This document shows positions 23,445 to 35,485 of a stretch of 64,000 nucleotides of DNA, piece by piece. Origin of the DNA: Paramecium sonneborni (taxonomy: Eukaryota; Ciliophora; Oligohymenophorea; Peniculida; Parameciidae); contig CAJJDN010000024.1 in the NCBI GenBank assembly GCA_905182985.1, positions 664,178 through 728,177 on the forward strand, written 5' to 3'. Within the stretch, counting starts at the first letter, position 1. Each line of letters starts with the position of its first letter. The position numbers and the translations under genes are program-made. A model generated the notes under the pieces. It ran no database searches and was not told the DNA's origin. It worked only from the letters and a program-made list of their open reading frames with translations.

Positions 23445-26400
23445 TCACATTTCAATTTCTAATTAAGTTGGTGGATTGTTTGACTAATGCTCTTTATATT
23501 ATTCAACAAAGTAATTGTATCTTAACCTAGCTAAATCAAAGAAGTTAGTAACTATTAACATCAAAATCATAGCCATATAGTAATTAAAACATTCAAATAA
23601 ACGTTGGAAGAGATCAAAGCTTTCAAAAAATGGGTATTGTGAGAAAAGTAAAAAAAATAATATAAAACATATTGTTGATCCAAGATTGATATAAATTATG
23701 ATTGGATAATTCTAGAAATGTATTATATATAATAATTACTGTATTATGCATAAGCAATACTTTTAAATTGACTATAATAACAACAGCACTCATGATTGTC
23801 ATTCCAGCTTCTAAATATGTAGAATTTTATCCTTAATTATGTGGTGAAATAGGTTCAAATGCATAGAATGAAATTACCATTAACAGTATTGCCTATAATA
23901 ATCCCAAAAGGAACTATCTCCAAAAAGATACTAAATTGAATATAGGTTTTGATAAATATTCTCTATATATATCAGGTCTAGATTCTAAGAAATTAGCTTT
24001 ATCTTAAACTAATTGCATATAATTTGAGTTTGGATATTTTTCATCAAAAAGAGCGTATAAAATAATTGGTAAGCTCGTAAAAAATACATTAAAGATTTAA
24101 GACAACCATTAATCATAAAGATTCTGACCACTAAAACCATTAGAAAAACCAAAAAAAAAGAAAGCTCCAATATACAATTGATTCTTGTAAAAGTTAAATA
24201 GAATTAAATTGCTATTCTTCCTATATGATTCATGTCCAGAATAAAATAATAATCTTCTTAAATGTTTAAATTCTCCAATTGCATAATCACTAGCTTTTGC
24301 TGCTTATTATCCTTCTAAACCTCTAATACCTACACCAACATGTGCTTATGTAATCATAGCTACATCATTTGCACCATCTCCGATTGCTAATGTTATTTTA
24401 CCTGTCAATCTTCGAACCAAATTTACAATTTCTTATTTTTACTTTGGAGACACTCTACAAGCCATTACAGCATTTGCTTTCAAAGCAACCTTGAAGAATG
24501 CTTCTTTGAAATTATGAATTATTATAACAAGTGCTACTCCTGATACTATTAATGATAAAGGTTCTTCAGGATGATCATTAATATAATTTGTTACCTTTCC
24601 CAATTATCTTTCTACCTATCCCTCTACATCTCCATCTATTATAAATCTTTTCACTTAATCTGTTAACAATTTACATGAAAAACCAATATTAATTGCTGTT
24701 TCTATCTTATCTCCTGTTAATACCCAAACATTTATTCCAGCAGATTTCAAATCAGCTATTACTTCTCCTACTTTATCTTATAATTTATCTTCTATAGCTG
24801 TTGCACATAATAATTTTAAATTATTTTCTATCATTTCTTCCAATTAATTCATTAAAGATTCTCTTAATTAATCATCGTCCAATATAGCTTATGCTCTGTT
24901 ATATTCAGATAAAAACTTTTCATATTCTTTTTATTCCAATTCCTTGTATCCTAATACTAAAGTTCTTAATCCTATTGTAGCATATTCTTGCAATTACTTT
25001 TTTATCTCAAATAGAATATTTTTTTAAATAGTATCGTTTTCATCAAAGTCTTATAACATTGATAAAATCACATTATCTGCTCCTTTACAAAACAGTATCA
25101 ATCTACCATTCTTATCTTTTAATACTATTGACATTCTCTTTCTTGTACTATTAAATTCAATAATTTATTAAATTTAAAACTTTAAGATTTCCTTACTGTG
25201 TTTTATATAAACTTTCATTACATTTTCTTCTTTACCAATATATTTAAAACCCATCTCTGCTGCAAAACTCACTAATGCCAATTCATCTGGAGAACTTGCA
25301 TTATATTAAATATCAGATTCAATATTTTCTACTAATTCTGTTTATATAGTATGACATAATGATAAACATAATAGACTTAAAAATATATGATCATTATTTG
25401 AAAAATGTTTTGCAGACTTTTTATTTATGAATTGAGAAATCAATTCAGAATATAATTCATCATCTGTAAAATCCACATTTTAAGAAACAATTCTTTATTT
25501 TTCTTTAAATGGTTTTTCATCTATAATTTCTTATTAGTATGCTTATTCCTATATATCCCCATAAACTATATCATCAATAATTAAAGATTTAAATTTCATT
25601 ATATTTTATGTCAATGTTCCTGTTTTATCACTGAATATATATTCAATTACTCCTAACTCCTCACTTAAATTTGAAGAATGAACAGCAGCAGCTCTATCAA
25701 ATGTTAGATAATTCTTATCCCATTAAATCATTTATGCTTAAAAGAATTTTACTGTCTCTAAAGTTACCAATAAAGATATTGGAACACTATTGCCAAGCAA
25801 TAAAAACCACATTGCAAATCTTAAAACAAAATTGTAAAAAGAATTGTTCTCTGGAGCATTTTTATCTATATTTAGATAAGATTATAATTCATTTACATTT
25901 CTTTAGTACCAGACATTGTAATATGTGGATGCAAAAATACATTCAAACAATAAAAATAAGAATACCCATAAAATTTATTTGCTCATCAATCTCTCAACAG
26001 TACTATATTTCATTTTTCCAATAATAGAATTCATCATAATCTTTGTATCATGACCTGTATATACAGTAACTGCTAAAATCCAATCAGTATTTTATAGAGA
26101 GCATCCTCTTTCTAAAAAGTTTTCATAATTTAATGCTTCTTTTGGTTATTCTTTATTTTCATTAACAATATTAAAACTACCCTTAAATTTATACATAAGT
26201 GGATTTTGTCGTTCAAAATCCATTGTAACAAATCTAATTGTATTTATTGAAAATGTTACAAATTATAAGGTAATTCTTTCTCATTCAATTATTTATATAA
26301 GGATTACAATTGTGGATGTGCATATTTAGGTTTAAGATTAGTTTCACCGTCTAGATTTTTAGTTTCTACAAAACATTCACCACCCTTAGAGGTTGCTAAT

Positions 26401-26996
26401 ATAATAATATCAGCAGGAATTCTCTACTCTTAAGTTAAAATCAAACCTATTTATTAGCAATTCTAATAATATCTCCAACATAAACATTTTGCCATTTTTC
26501 ATATTCGAAAACTCCTGTTCGAAGAGAGTATTTTTATACAGTTCGATTATTTTCTTCATCATCTGCTCGGTGTCTAATGGTGATGATTGAATTACCTTTT
26601 GAAGTCTTCAAAAAAGTCTTTAATCATACTGACCATAATGATGAAAGATAAAGGTAAATATACAGTGGGTTATCCATCTGTCGTAGTGACTGGTGGTAGA
26701 ATTTGACTAAATTGAATTCAAAATGATTACAAAATGCCTAAAAGTAAGAAATACAAATTGGATGCTTTTCTAAATTATTCTAATGAATTTTTAGGTAAGA
26801 ATGTAAGCATATTATATTTAGAAGTTTCTACTCTATTATTGGGAATATTTTTATCAGCAGTACCAATAAGAATCTTAAAATTTAACAATAATTATACTTT
26901 TCTATCAGGTTACAATTCCCAAGGTGCTCTTCTTTTACAACAACATGTTCTAATTTGATTTTCATTGCGATGTTTTCTGTATTCGACAATATTCAT
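23445..26996 (-). CDS. P4-type ATPase (phospholipid flippase), 1,134 aa
   Basis: Flips aminophospholipids to the cytosolic leaflet, usually with a CDC50 partner. Motifs in order: N-terminal [32 protein letters not shown] with the DGET actuator loop, RGCSLQNTDW, the phosphorylation site [14 protein letters not shown] with Asp about residue 417, [27 protein letters not shown], and [10 protein letters not shown]. Late helices follow ([18 protein letters not shown] and others). Five introns near the 5' end are 26874-26897, 26707-26730, 26574-26595, 26424-26446 and 26234-26259. A sixth near the 3' end is needed to keep TM9-TM10 in frame: 23712-23739 (28 nt), or alternatively 23739-23760 (22 nt). 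Without it the frame would stop before the last helix. Length and topology fit class P4. Confidence 0.93.
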
Positions 26997-27054
26997 ATAT
27001 ATAAATATATATATTATTAATTGGATATACTTGAAATATAAAATAGACAATGTG

Positions 27055-27623
27055 TCATTATAATAAAAAGTTAACCAGGAAGGCACTTGTGATTCCTATG
27101 CCAAAACCAAGATGACAATCACTAAAATAATGGCAACAGAAATAGACTCTACCAAGCATAACGTTTAGAGTCATTAAAATAGCAATCAGAATAACAACAA
27201 TGTCTCCTAAGTAGATTGAAAAACCAAAATACCATTGCCATAAGCTTAAAGAAAATAAAAGAGAAAGGTTGCAGCTTAAGCACAATCTCCACTTGGTAAT
27301 GAATAATTAGTTTCTTTATTTCTAAAATACATAGTTTTAAGCTATAATTGTGGACGAGGCTTTGGTCTAGGTCTTTGGAAATGTTTCTTAAAAAAAGTAG
27401 TCAAAAGTAATGACATTACTATTGAAATCACATATTTTATAGAATAAGCATAGCCATATTAATAAGTAATGAAGAGTATTGGAGCAGCAATTGTATTTGG
27501 TGAATAAATCAAAGCTGGTAAAAAAAGCATCACTGTCAACATTAAACTTTCATGACCATGAATAATTGCTGATAAGTATACATCCCAATATAGTAATTTC
27601 TCAAAAACCCTTTAAAGTGACAT
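27055..27623 (-). CDS. PAP2-family membrane phosphatase with altered motif, 180 aa
   Basis: Small multi-helix membrane protein of the PAP2/lipid phosphate or dolichyl-pyrophosphate phosphatase superfamily. Motif 1 (K-x6-RP) is KKHFQRPRP. Motif 3 (R-x5-H) is GRVYFCCHYFSDC, with the expected nucleophilic His. Motif 2, normally PSGH, reads SLPSGDCAQA, with Asp in place of the acid His. One 26-nt intron at 27207-27232 joins YGNG to DIVVILIAIL. It likely acts on a lipid phosphate at the ER or endosomal membrane if active. The start diverges from the MORN gene about 90 bases away. It is shorter than typical lipid phosphate phosphatases and closer to the dolichyl-pyrophosphatase size class. Confidence 0.85.
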
Positions 27624-27711
27624 TTCCTTCGTATTCTTATTTTAATTAAATTAATTAAGGGTAGGTTTTAACTTTTTCCATTAATAATTATATCTAAATA
27701 ATTAAATATAA

Positions 27712-28701
27712 ATGAATTAATAGATATCATAAGAATATTTCATTCATAAGTTTGCATCTATCTCATTAAGTGAAAGTATTAGTATCTTCATCTAAAATTA
27801 GCTGATGATGACAATCCCAAATAGAGTAGTCCAGTTTTAGATCCTCGATTAATTGACTATATATGGCAATTGCCAGCGCACATTAAATAAAAATTAGAAT
27901 TTTTCAAACCTAACTCAAACTTTTAGCTTTCTAAATAAAATGATGAAAGTGTTTACTTTGGTACATTAATATTAGAACTCAAACATGGGAATGGTATTTA
28001 AGTTTGGCCTTAGTCTGGAAATTTATTAATTGGGTAATAAGCAATTAATATATTTTTAAAGTACATGGTAACATGATTTGCTTGAAGGATTTTGTACAAT
28101 GCATTATAAAAATGGAGACATGTAAATTATTTATTAATAAAATAGTTTTGAAGCTCAGTTCTAAAATGGGTGTACAAATGGTTTTGGTATATTTAAATCA
28201 GATAAAAAAATAGTTAAAGGTAATACAATAATATTTATTTTAGGAATTTGGATTAACAATTAATTAGAAGGTGAAGGATAGGAAATTAAAGCCGATGGAA
28301 CAATATTTTATGGATAGTTTTATAACGGCAAGAAATAAGGCAAAGGAATTCAAATGTTCCCAGATGGATGCAAGTTTTAATTGTCTTATATCTAATTGTA
28401 GGTATGAAGGATCATTTGAAAATAACAAATTTTCAGGTGATGGAATCTTTTATTGGAGTGATGGAAGTTATTATAGAGGATCATTTTAGAAGGGTTTGAT
28501 AATGGGAATAGGTAGTTATATCAACAATAATGGACTTGAATTAATTGGATTGGTAATGCTGGTTAATTATAAGTTAATTAGTTCTCAGAAGTCAAAAAAA
28601 CATAAGCGAAAGAGATTGGTCTCAATAAAAATCTACAGAGCATTATGTACATAAACTAGTACAACTAAAGTCTTTTAATCGAAAAGATACATCTTCTCTG
28701 A
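27712..28701 (+). CDS. MORN-repeat protein, 289 aa
   Basis: Contains about seven MORN-type repeats after an 80-residue lead. Examples are YFGTLILELKHGNGIQVWP, GTWQHDLLEGFCTMHYKNG, GEGQEIKADGTIFYGQFYNG and GDGIFYWSDGSYYRGSF. MORN repeats form extended beta-hairpin ribbons that often tether proteins to membranes or to the cortical cytoskeleton. Five introns are inferred, of 20, 28, 24, 19 and 29 nt. The 24-nt intron inside KKIVK|GIW is a multiple of three and contains no TGA. Two early repeats (around GLELIG and the start) are degenerate. The last 40 residues leave the repeat pattern and end at TGA 28699-28701. No enzymatic domain is attached. Confidence 0.85.
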
Positions 28702-28866
28702 CTTTATATATATATATATTTTAATTATATTAATATTTATTAATGATGGGATGGTTTATTAGTATGATATAATTAATTAATTATATATATATAAAAAATA
28801 AAATTCGTTTTTGGAATTTTTAACACTTAATTATCTGGTGTTGGCTTCATTATTAATTAAAAATAT

Positions 28867-30095
28867 ATGTATAAATTAGCAGTCTGCACATTGCTTATCC
28901 TTAGCGTAACAGCAATAGATGTCACAAACTCAGTTTGGACAAGCCATGACCAAAAAGCTTTTGCTTAAATTAAATAATCTGGTTGGGGTAATTTCATTTT
29001 GAACTTTGGTGAACTCCATTTAACAACAGGAGGTATCCTTGCAGAATTAAACACTGAAATTGCTAAACTTGTAATTAATATTTTAATAATATTGTTTAGA
29101 TTGATGAATTGGATGAAGAATTAGCAGAAGTCCATCATTAATATGCAAGAAGAACAGATGTTCACAACAGAGAAGTAAATAGACTTTCATAAGAAATCTA
29201 AGACAAAGAAAGAGGTATTTAATTTAATTTAAAGATTCCTTTTAGAGGTCTTCAATGCCCATGATTTCTATGATAACGTTTTGATCCCATAAAGAGATAG
29301 ATTTGCTGCTTAACTTGAATAATTATAAGAAAACATTGCCTAAAACAGAAAGACCCTTAATGAGGCAACAGTTCAAAGAGCTAATGATCATGCTGAATTT
29401 GAAGCCAAAGTTGCTGAACATAATGAAGCTATCAGTGCTATTGATGAATCATTATAATTACTTAGCTAATTGGAATCACCATCCCTTGTCTAAATCTAAA
29501 AGGTTTAAAAGAATTTAACAAAAATCTAATAATCACTTAAAAGACATAGCACATTCTAAACCTTTATTAAGACACTTTTGGAAATTGCTGTTGAAGCTAA
29601 CTTTGCTGATTAAGGTGCTCTTAAAGAAGTATATATTTATAATATAATTCTCTTCATAGATTTTGACTGCCTTCAACAATTTGAGAGTCTAATTAGTTGA
29701 TTCTTTAAATTAACTTACAGCTGATGAAGCTGAAGCTTAAAAAGACTTTGAGGCTAGAGTCATTTAATTGAACTAAGAACATGCTGAATTCTAAAGAGCT
29801 GTTATAGTTAAGACAGCTGAAATTGAAGCTAATGCTAGTAAATTATTAATAATAATAATTTATAGACAAGATTGACTAAACCCTTGATTTAATTGATGAA
29901 TTACATGCTGATTTAGACACTTTGAATGGATAATTATAAGCAGAAAATGATGATTATGCTTTCTGTACTGATGTCTATAATGCCACCGTTGCTGAATACA
30001 ACAAAGAATTAAATGCTGCCCATTAAGCATTAGATTTATTGAATCAACCAAGATTTACAGATTATGTTAAATCTTAACTCAAAGGAGCATTTTGA
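28867..30095 (+). CDS. Trichocyst matrix protein, 369 aa
   Basis: A secretory granule structural protein with signal peptide [16 protein letters not shown]. The mature start region contains [19 protein letters not shown] and [13 protein letters not shown], a block I associate with Paramecium trichocyst matrix proteins. Almost the entire remainder is amphipathic helix rich in Ala, Glu, Asn and Leu, for example [13 protein letters not shown] and DEAEAQKDFEARV. Four introns of 29, 31, 31 and 28 nt are inferred, each GT..AG and AT-rich. Removing them gives one frame ending FDYVK-like and TGA at 30093-30095. Proproteins of this type are cleaved to small polypeptides that co-crystallise in the trichocyst body. 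Of the three candidates in this window this is the most certain. Confidence 0.88.
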
Positions 30096-30189
30096 TATTA
30101 TTCATTCAATAAAAGGAAATCAATTCATTATTAAATTACATTAAACTATTCTTTCTACTTCCAATAATTAAATAAATTATTTTTTTGTG

Positions 30190-30869
30190 ATGTCAGAAAT
30201 AGATCCTATTACAATCAAACTTGTTGTTGTCGGAGATGGAAATGTTGGCAAGACTTGTATACTCCTAAGGTATTTCTATTAAATATCATAGCTACACTAC
30301 AGATAAATTTCCTTAAGACTACATTCCTACAGTTTTTGAAAATTACACCACACAAACAGCTGTTGAAGGCAAAATGATTAATTTGAGTTTATGGGATACT
30401 GCAGGATAAGAAACATATAATAGATTGAGAACTTTATCATATAATTCTGCTGATGTCTTTCTAGTTGTTTTCTCTGTTATTGAAGAATCAAGTTTTGAAA
30501 ATGCTATCAATAAATGGTATCCTGAATTAGAAGCTCCAGAATTAAAGACTGTACCTAAAATATTTGTGGGAAACAAAATAGATATGAGAAATCCAGGAAA
30601 ACCAAATCATATCTAATATGAAGCTGTAAAATATAATTGTATTAATATATTAGGCTAAATCAGAAATCGATAGATTATAATCTCAATATTTAGAATGCTC
30701 AGCTTTAACGTAAGATGGTTTAAAAGAGATTTTCGAATAAGCTATTAAAAAAGCCATAAAAGTTAAGGGCTAAAAGTCATAACATTAAACCTTACAAAAT
30801 ATTTCAAGCAATTTTCAAAAAGATGAAAAAAATTCAAAAAGTGAAAAATGCTGTTGCTCCATTTTTTGA
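30190..30869 (+). CDS. Rho/Rac-family small GTPase, 209 aa
   Basis: Molecular switch for actin and membrane remodelling. G1 is GDGNVGKT, the effector region is [10 protein letters not shown] (Rho-like), G3 is WDTAGQE (its Gln written TAA), G4 is GNKIDM, and G5 is ECSALTQDG. The C-terminus is CCCSIF, a CAAX box with terminal Phe suggesting geranylgeranylation, preceded by extra Cys that may be palmitoylated. The G4 motif has NKID rather than the TKxD of classical Rho, and the Rho insert helix is shortened. It may therefore be a ciliate Rho-like branch rather than a Rac orthologue. Introns are 22 nt (within LLRSYTT) and 28 nt (within QYEAAKSE). Starts 95 bases after the trichocyst protein stop. 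Confidence 0.92.
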
Positions 30870-30952
30870 TAAAATATACAATAATAAGCTTTAATTATTT
30901 TTATGTAACAATATGAAATACTTAAACTTCTATATTGATTTATTATTTTTAT

Positions 30953-31695
30953 TCATTTCACAAAATCAGAACTAGGGTTTTATTTCTTTATAATTTTGAA
31001 TGCCACATTATGAGCTTAATGAACTTCAGGAATCCTTATCACTCTGTGAAGCCAAGCATTTGTAAGTGGATATTTTTAGAAATCGAATTTGATCATGTCT
31101 AATTACATCATTTCACTACAAGCACTTATATCAGCTAAAGTTACTTAATCTCCACAAATATAATTCTTGCCTTTTAGCCAGTCTATTATATGTTGTAAAA
31201 AATTACTGTTTTCAAAATATGAAAACACTTTTGCTACATCTTGTCTTTCTTTTTCCAGTACTTCAGGAAAAACCTTTTCCCCTTTTATTGGCGATATCAG
31301 GACTGAATGGTACAGATGTAAGCATCTTCTTGTATTTGTATGATGATAGTCTAGATATTGATCTATTCTTGTTTATTATCTTATGTCTGTGAGTGGATAT
31401 CTTATTACTTTTTAGAAATTTACAAATTAGTTGATATATTTCTCTATTTTATGATGTATCTCATAATATTGTGACTTTCTGCCACAATAAAATCTCCATC
31501 TTGTAATACTGGCACTAAAGATATTTAACTTTCATTACATTATTATAATGGATGAATAGCTGTGAAATCAGGAGATTTATGCTCATCAAATTAAATCTTC
31601 AAAGCCTTCACTTCATGAGGAACTTTAAGAATATCTAAGACTGCCTTTACAGCTCTTGATGGCTATGAGATCCAATCTATATATAATTTAATCAT
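30953..31695 (-). CDS. Glutathione S-transferase, theta-like, 239 aa
   Basis: Conjugates glutathione to electrophiles. The thioredoxin-like N-terminal domain has MIKLYIDWISQPSRAV, with the Ser/Gln-Pro-Ser region typical of theta-class enzymes. It also has LVPVLQDGDFIVAESHNIMRYI, with the cis-Pro and the glutathione-binding E-S pair. The helical C-terminal domain carries YHHTNTRRC and KNYICGDQVTLADISACSE, the N-capping/hydrophobic staple motif of GSTs. One 23-nt intron follows RNISTNL. Length is usual for theta-class enzymes. It is encoded tail-to-tail with the Rho GTPase, about 80 bases apart. Confidence 0.9.
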
Positions 31696-31786
31696 GAAAA
31701 TTGTTATTATTATAATAATTTCAAGAATCTTTCATTTACTTATGTACTATTATTATAATAAATAATTTAATAATAATAAAAACTGA

Positions 31787-33696
31787 TCAGCTTTAATCTT
31801 TTGGACATCTATTATTAATATCAAATCCAATAAAATCAAAAAAATCACTTGAAAAGTATTCTTGATTTCCTAATAATTCTTTAAAAAATTCATCAACAAA
31901 TATTATTTTTTCATTTGTAGTTAGATTTAAAATTTATTTTGTAACTTTTAAATTAGGTGGCAATGCTCGACCAGCCTATTATTCGAGTAACTCACTAAAT
32001 TATCTTATACATGAAAGTGTTTTCAAGATCCTATAAACATATTCTGAGTTTCTAAATTGATTAAAAATTGCTTTACTTTTCTTTGTATTTGATATTAATT
32101 ACAAATTCAATTGAATTAGATCCATACATACCATATTCATACTGAATACAATTGGAAGTGAATTGAAGTTCTGAATAATCTAAAGCAATTAAATTTTCTT
32201 CAGAATTTACTCTAATAGCTTATAATTCATATTCTTAACTTCTTTAATAACTTTTAGATCGTATTGTCGATTTAGTTTTAGAAATCAATTACTAATAAAT
32301 TAAAAAAGGTTGTTGCATTTCCTCATCAATTCCCAAGAAATCAAGTAAGTTTTTAGTAACATAGGTAGGATTAGCTAATTAATCTTACAACCATCGTTCT
32401 AAATATTCTCTTCTTCTTAAAACATAAGAAAATTCATCTTCACCTAATTATAAATCTATTCTATGTATTTTAAATGAACTTGCATTATATTTGTTAAAAT
32501 GATCAATTTATACCCTTTCTATATTTAAGAATTCAGGGTAACGTTTTTCTGATTAAAAAGTATGCCCATCAATAATGGTTAGAATCAAATAAGAATACAG
32601 TATTTCATTATCATTAACAAAACGTTTGATAACTTTCTTACTTACACTGACACTTCTTTCTGGCATTTTTTCTCTTAAGAATTATTCTTATTCATTTTGA
32701 TTCTTGCTTTAAATGAGATCAGAAAATGCAGATGATATTTATTTGGTTATAATAGAATTTTCTTTTTTTGTTTTAATTCTATTGAACATAGATTCTCTAA
32801 CAGTATTATTTTCAGATTAAAATATTCTGAATTCTTCTAATGACTTCATTAATTATTTTGCAAATTTTGGTGTATCATCAGGTATTCTTGTTCGATCATT
32901 AGGTCTATATAAGGCATAAATTAATAAAATGAGTGAAGGAATCAATTATAATATAATTAATCCACTGCTCAAAATAGTTTGATATTCTTATGATGTACGA
33001 ACTACTAGAAATGCAGTTTATAAAGGCCAAAATATCTATATAATAGTTCATAATCATGTACTCTGTGAGTCCAAGTAGCCTATTATTCTTGAACCTTGAA
33101 CTCTAATTTTAGCAATATTACAGCAATAATATGAGCAACGATTGGTATCATCCAAATAAAATACAATTTTGGTGATATAGTCATAATTAGTCCAAAAAAT
33201 CCTAATATCATTGACAATGTGCACACCAAACACAACCAATACGAAATCATTATTTTAATATTCAAAGATGGAGGATTAGTTTTTAGACTTATTAATTTTA
33301 GTTAAATAATTACATATCTTCGTCGCTTAATTACGATCTTATGGATTATCTTTAAAGTGTAGTTGTTTGAAATTATTAAAGTTAATAAATCCTATAAAGA
33401 GCAGCAAATATAAAATATAAATATGGAAGACTAAACAAAATAAATTCTTTTGCCAAAATTGAATAAGTATATAATGGATTTGGAGCAGGATTAGGCTATT
33501 CTGATTAATTATCTTAATTTGATGGTTAATTTGTAGTTTAATCAATTAATGGATCGATTACTGGAATGTCATCAATTATTGGAGGATTTTCAATTATAGG
33601 TTATTCTGTTTGTTCATTATCGATTGTAGATAAATCAAGTTATTCATCATTTGGTTATTAGTGATCCTAAGTTACGACATCATTTTATTAATCCAT
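31787..33696 (-). CDS. Membrane protein with two PX-like domains, 610 aa
   Basis: An acidic Gln/Pro-rich N-terminus (PIIENPPIIDDIPVI) is followed by a hydrophobic segment (FILFSLPYLYFIFAALY). Helical pairs around residues 170-290 follow (CLVCTLSMILGFFGLIM and FIWMIPIVAHIIAVILL), then a PX domain: VNDNEILYSYLILTIIDG, KRYPEFLNIE and RRREYLERWLQDQL leading to LLDFLGI. A second, weaker PX-like unit occupies the C-terminal 160 residues: YGSNSIEFVINIKY, then ALPPNLKV, then FVDEFFKELLGN leading to FFDFIGFD. Introns are 26, 26 and 25 nt, each needed to keep the frame. PX domains bind PI3P, so an endosomal or vacuolar membrane location is inferred. The C-terminal PX assignment is less certain than the first. 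Confidence 0.72.
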
Positions 33697-33894
33697 TTAA
33701 TTAATAGTATATCAATAACATTATAAAAACTATAATTAAATTATTCCATTTACTAGCACTTAAATTATACAAACGATCAGAAACATTCAATTAATATTAC
33801 ATATTTTATATACCTGCTAAAAAAGTATAACAAAAGATGAATTCAATTAAATTGATAGAGATAATAAAATATTTCAATTTGAATAAATATACTA

Positions 33895-34965
33895 TCATGC
33901 AGAAGATCTTTCTTATAAGTACAATCTGACATTTTTCAACTTAGTTGCCAATATTTGTTCAATCTATCTAATTATTGAAATTTCTTATTATCTATGTTCA
34001 GTATCAACAGAATATTAAGTTCTCCAATTATCACATTCTGCTTCTTTTTATTCTTTTCCTGTAGTAGCAGCATTTAATTCATCAGTTGCATCTTCTTTTC
34101 TCTTCTTTTATAGATCTAATGCTTATTCATTATCTTTTAATTATCTTTCAGAATCTTCTCTTGCTGATGATAATGATTCTCTTTGATTATCTATCTCAAT
34201 CATCAATCTTTCATAATCTAATTAAGCTTAAATCTCAGATTGTCTGGCATCATGTAGACTTTATTCTAAAGAGGAACTTACTTCACTTAATTTATTTAAA
34301 ACATTATTTAATTAATCTTTAGAGAATGTTGATGCCACTTGCATTAATGCTAAAATTGGATTTGATGAACCAATTTAATTTAATTATGTTAAAATTTAAA
34401 CTAATTCTTATTCAGGTTATATTGATGATAATTTTGTAAAAATAACTTCTATTGCTTCAATTACATTTTCAGTCTCATGCTCATATTTTATAAAATCTTC
34501 AGCATCATTAGCTCTTTAATCAGTCAATGTTGTTTCTTATTCATTTAAAATATCAAGCTGTACCTTCTTATTTTCAACATCTTAAGCAAGCTATTCAACT
34601 TTTGAAGTTAATGTTGATATCTCTGTTGTAGAATCAGTAATTTCTGCAGATGCATAATCTATTCTTCTATTATATTAGTAAATTTCTGTTTCACAATCAA
34701 CTTCATCTTAAGCATGCTTTTAATCAGCCGCTTATTGATTTAAAATTAGATTTTCTCTCAATTATTAAAGCATCTTTGCAATATCTGACAATGGGGCTCT
34801 ATTGTTTAGTTAAAGGGCAATAGTGTTTAAAAGTTATTTACCTAAATCATGCTCTTCCATAGCTTCAAGTTATGTAAAAACAGCCTTTGTGGGATCAATT
34901 TATTTTTTTACAAAAACTGATTGTACTACACTTAATAATACCAAAACCAATATTAACTTATTCAT
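33895..34965 (-). CDS. Trichocyst matrix protein-like, 356 aa
   Basis: Signal peptide MNKLILVLVLLSVVQS, then a helical, Gln/Glu/Leu-rich coiled-coil protein with two conserved-looking Cys (DCETEIYQYNRRIDYA and EAECDNWRTQYSVDTE) at the start of each helical half. Many glutamines are TAA or TAG. There is no intron: the frame from ATG to TGA is a multiple of three, unlike the two other trichocyst candidates in the window, which have four introns each. Role and compartment as for those: the crystalline core of the dense-core granule. It is similar in plan to the T4-type matrix proteins, but this subtype label is a guess. Confidence 0.75.
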
Positions 34966-34987
34966 TTACTATGGATTTATAACAAAT

Positions 34988-35419
34988 TCATTTTTCGTTT
35001 TCAATCTAATCTTCTGTTAATTCACTTTTATTTTGTTAAAATGTTTTATAGAATGATAATTTTCTTTTTAATTTATTCTGCTTACTAATTATTATTTAAT
35101 TTATTATTGAAACTTATTTTATTTGTTCTATTCCTTTTCTTCATCATAATTTAATCATAACAAATTCTTTAATCTTTCAAAATTTTCTTATTTAAACTAT
35201 TTCATAAAGTTAAAAAAATCATTATTTTTCTTTTATTTGATCTATTTTGATTAAAGCTGATGATTATAATTCTAAGTTTTTCATTTTATTAAACATCCAT
35301 ATTTATTTGTTATCTCAAAATTAATATCAATTATTTTACAAATCTGTTTTTTGAATTGTTGAACTCTAAAAAGGTACTCTATTGATTTGAATTGATCTTT
35401 TAAGCAATAATAATTGCAT
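34988..35419 (-). CDS. Small K/N/Q-rich protein, 119 aa, uncertain
   Basis: A coding-like path with three inferred introns of 26, 23 and 23 nt on the complement. It starts MQLLLLKRSIQINRVPFQ and ends SELTEDQIENEK before TGA at 34988-34990, 22 bases upstream of the trichocyst gene start. The middle part is basic and Gln-rich (FFNFMKQFKQENFERLKN). Several alternative splices are possible and no family is recognised. The last exon is the best supported, because its frame reaches a TGA just before the neighbouring start. Confidence 0.35.
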
Positions 35420-35485
35420 TAATAAATCAAATAAATCTCTATTATATTTTTTGTTATTAAATTACAAATATAATAAATAATTATT

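Noticed and set aside
23445..23850. Apparent frameshift in an A8 tract near the flippase 3' end
   Set aside because: Recounting the homopolymer and removing one short intron restores the last helices without any indel.
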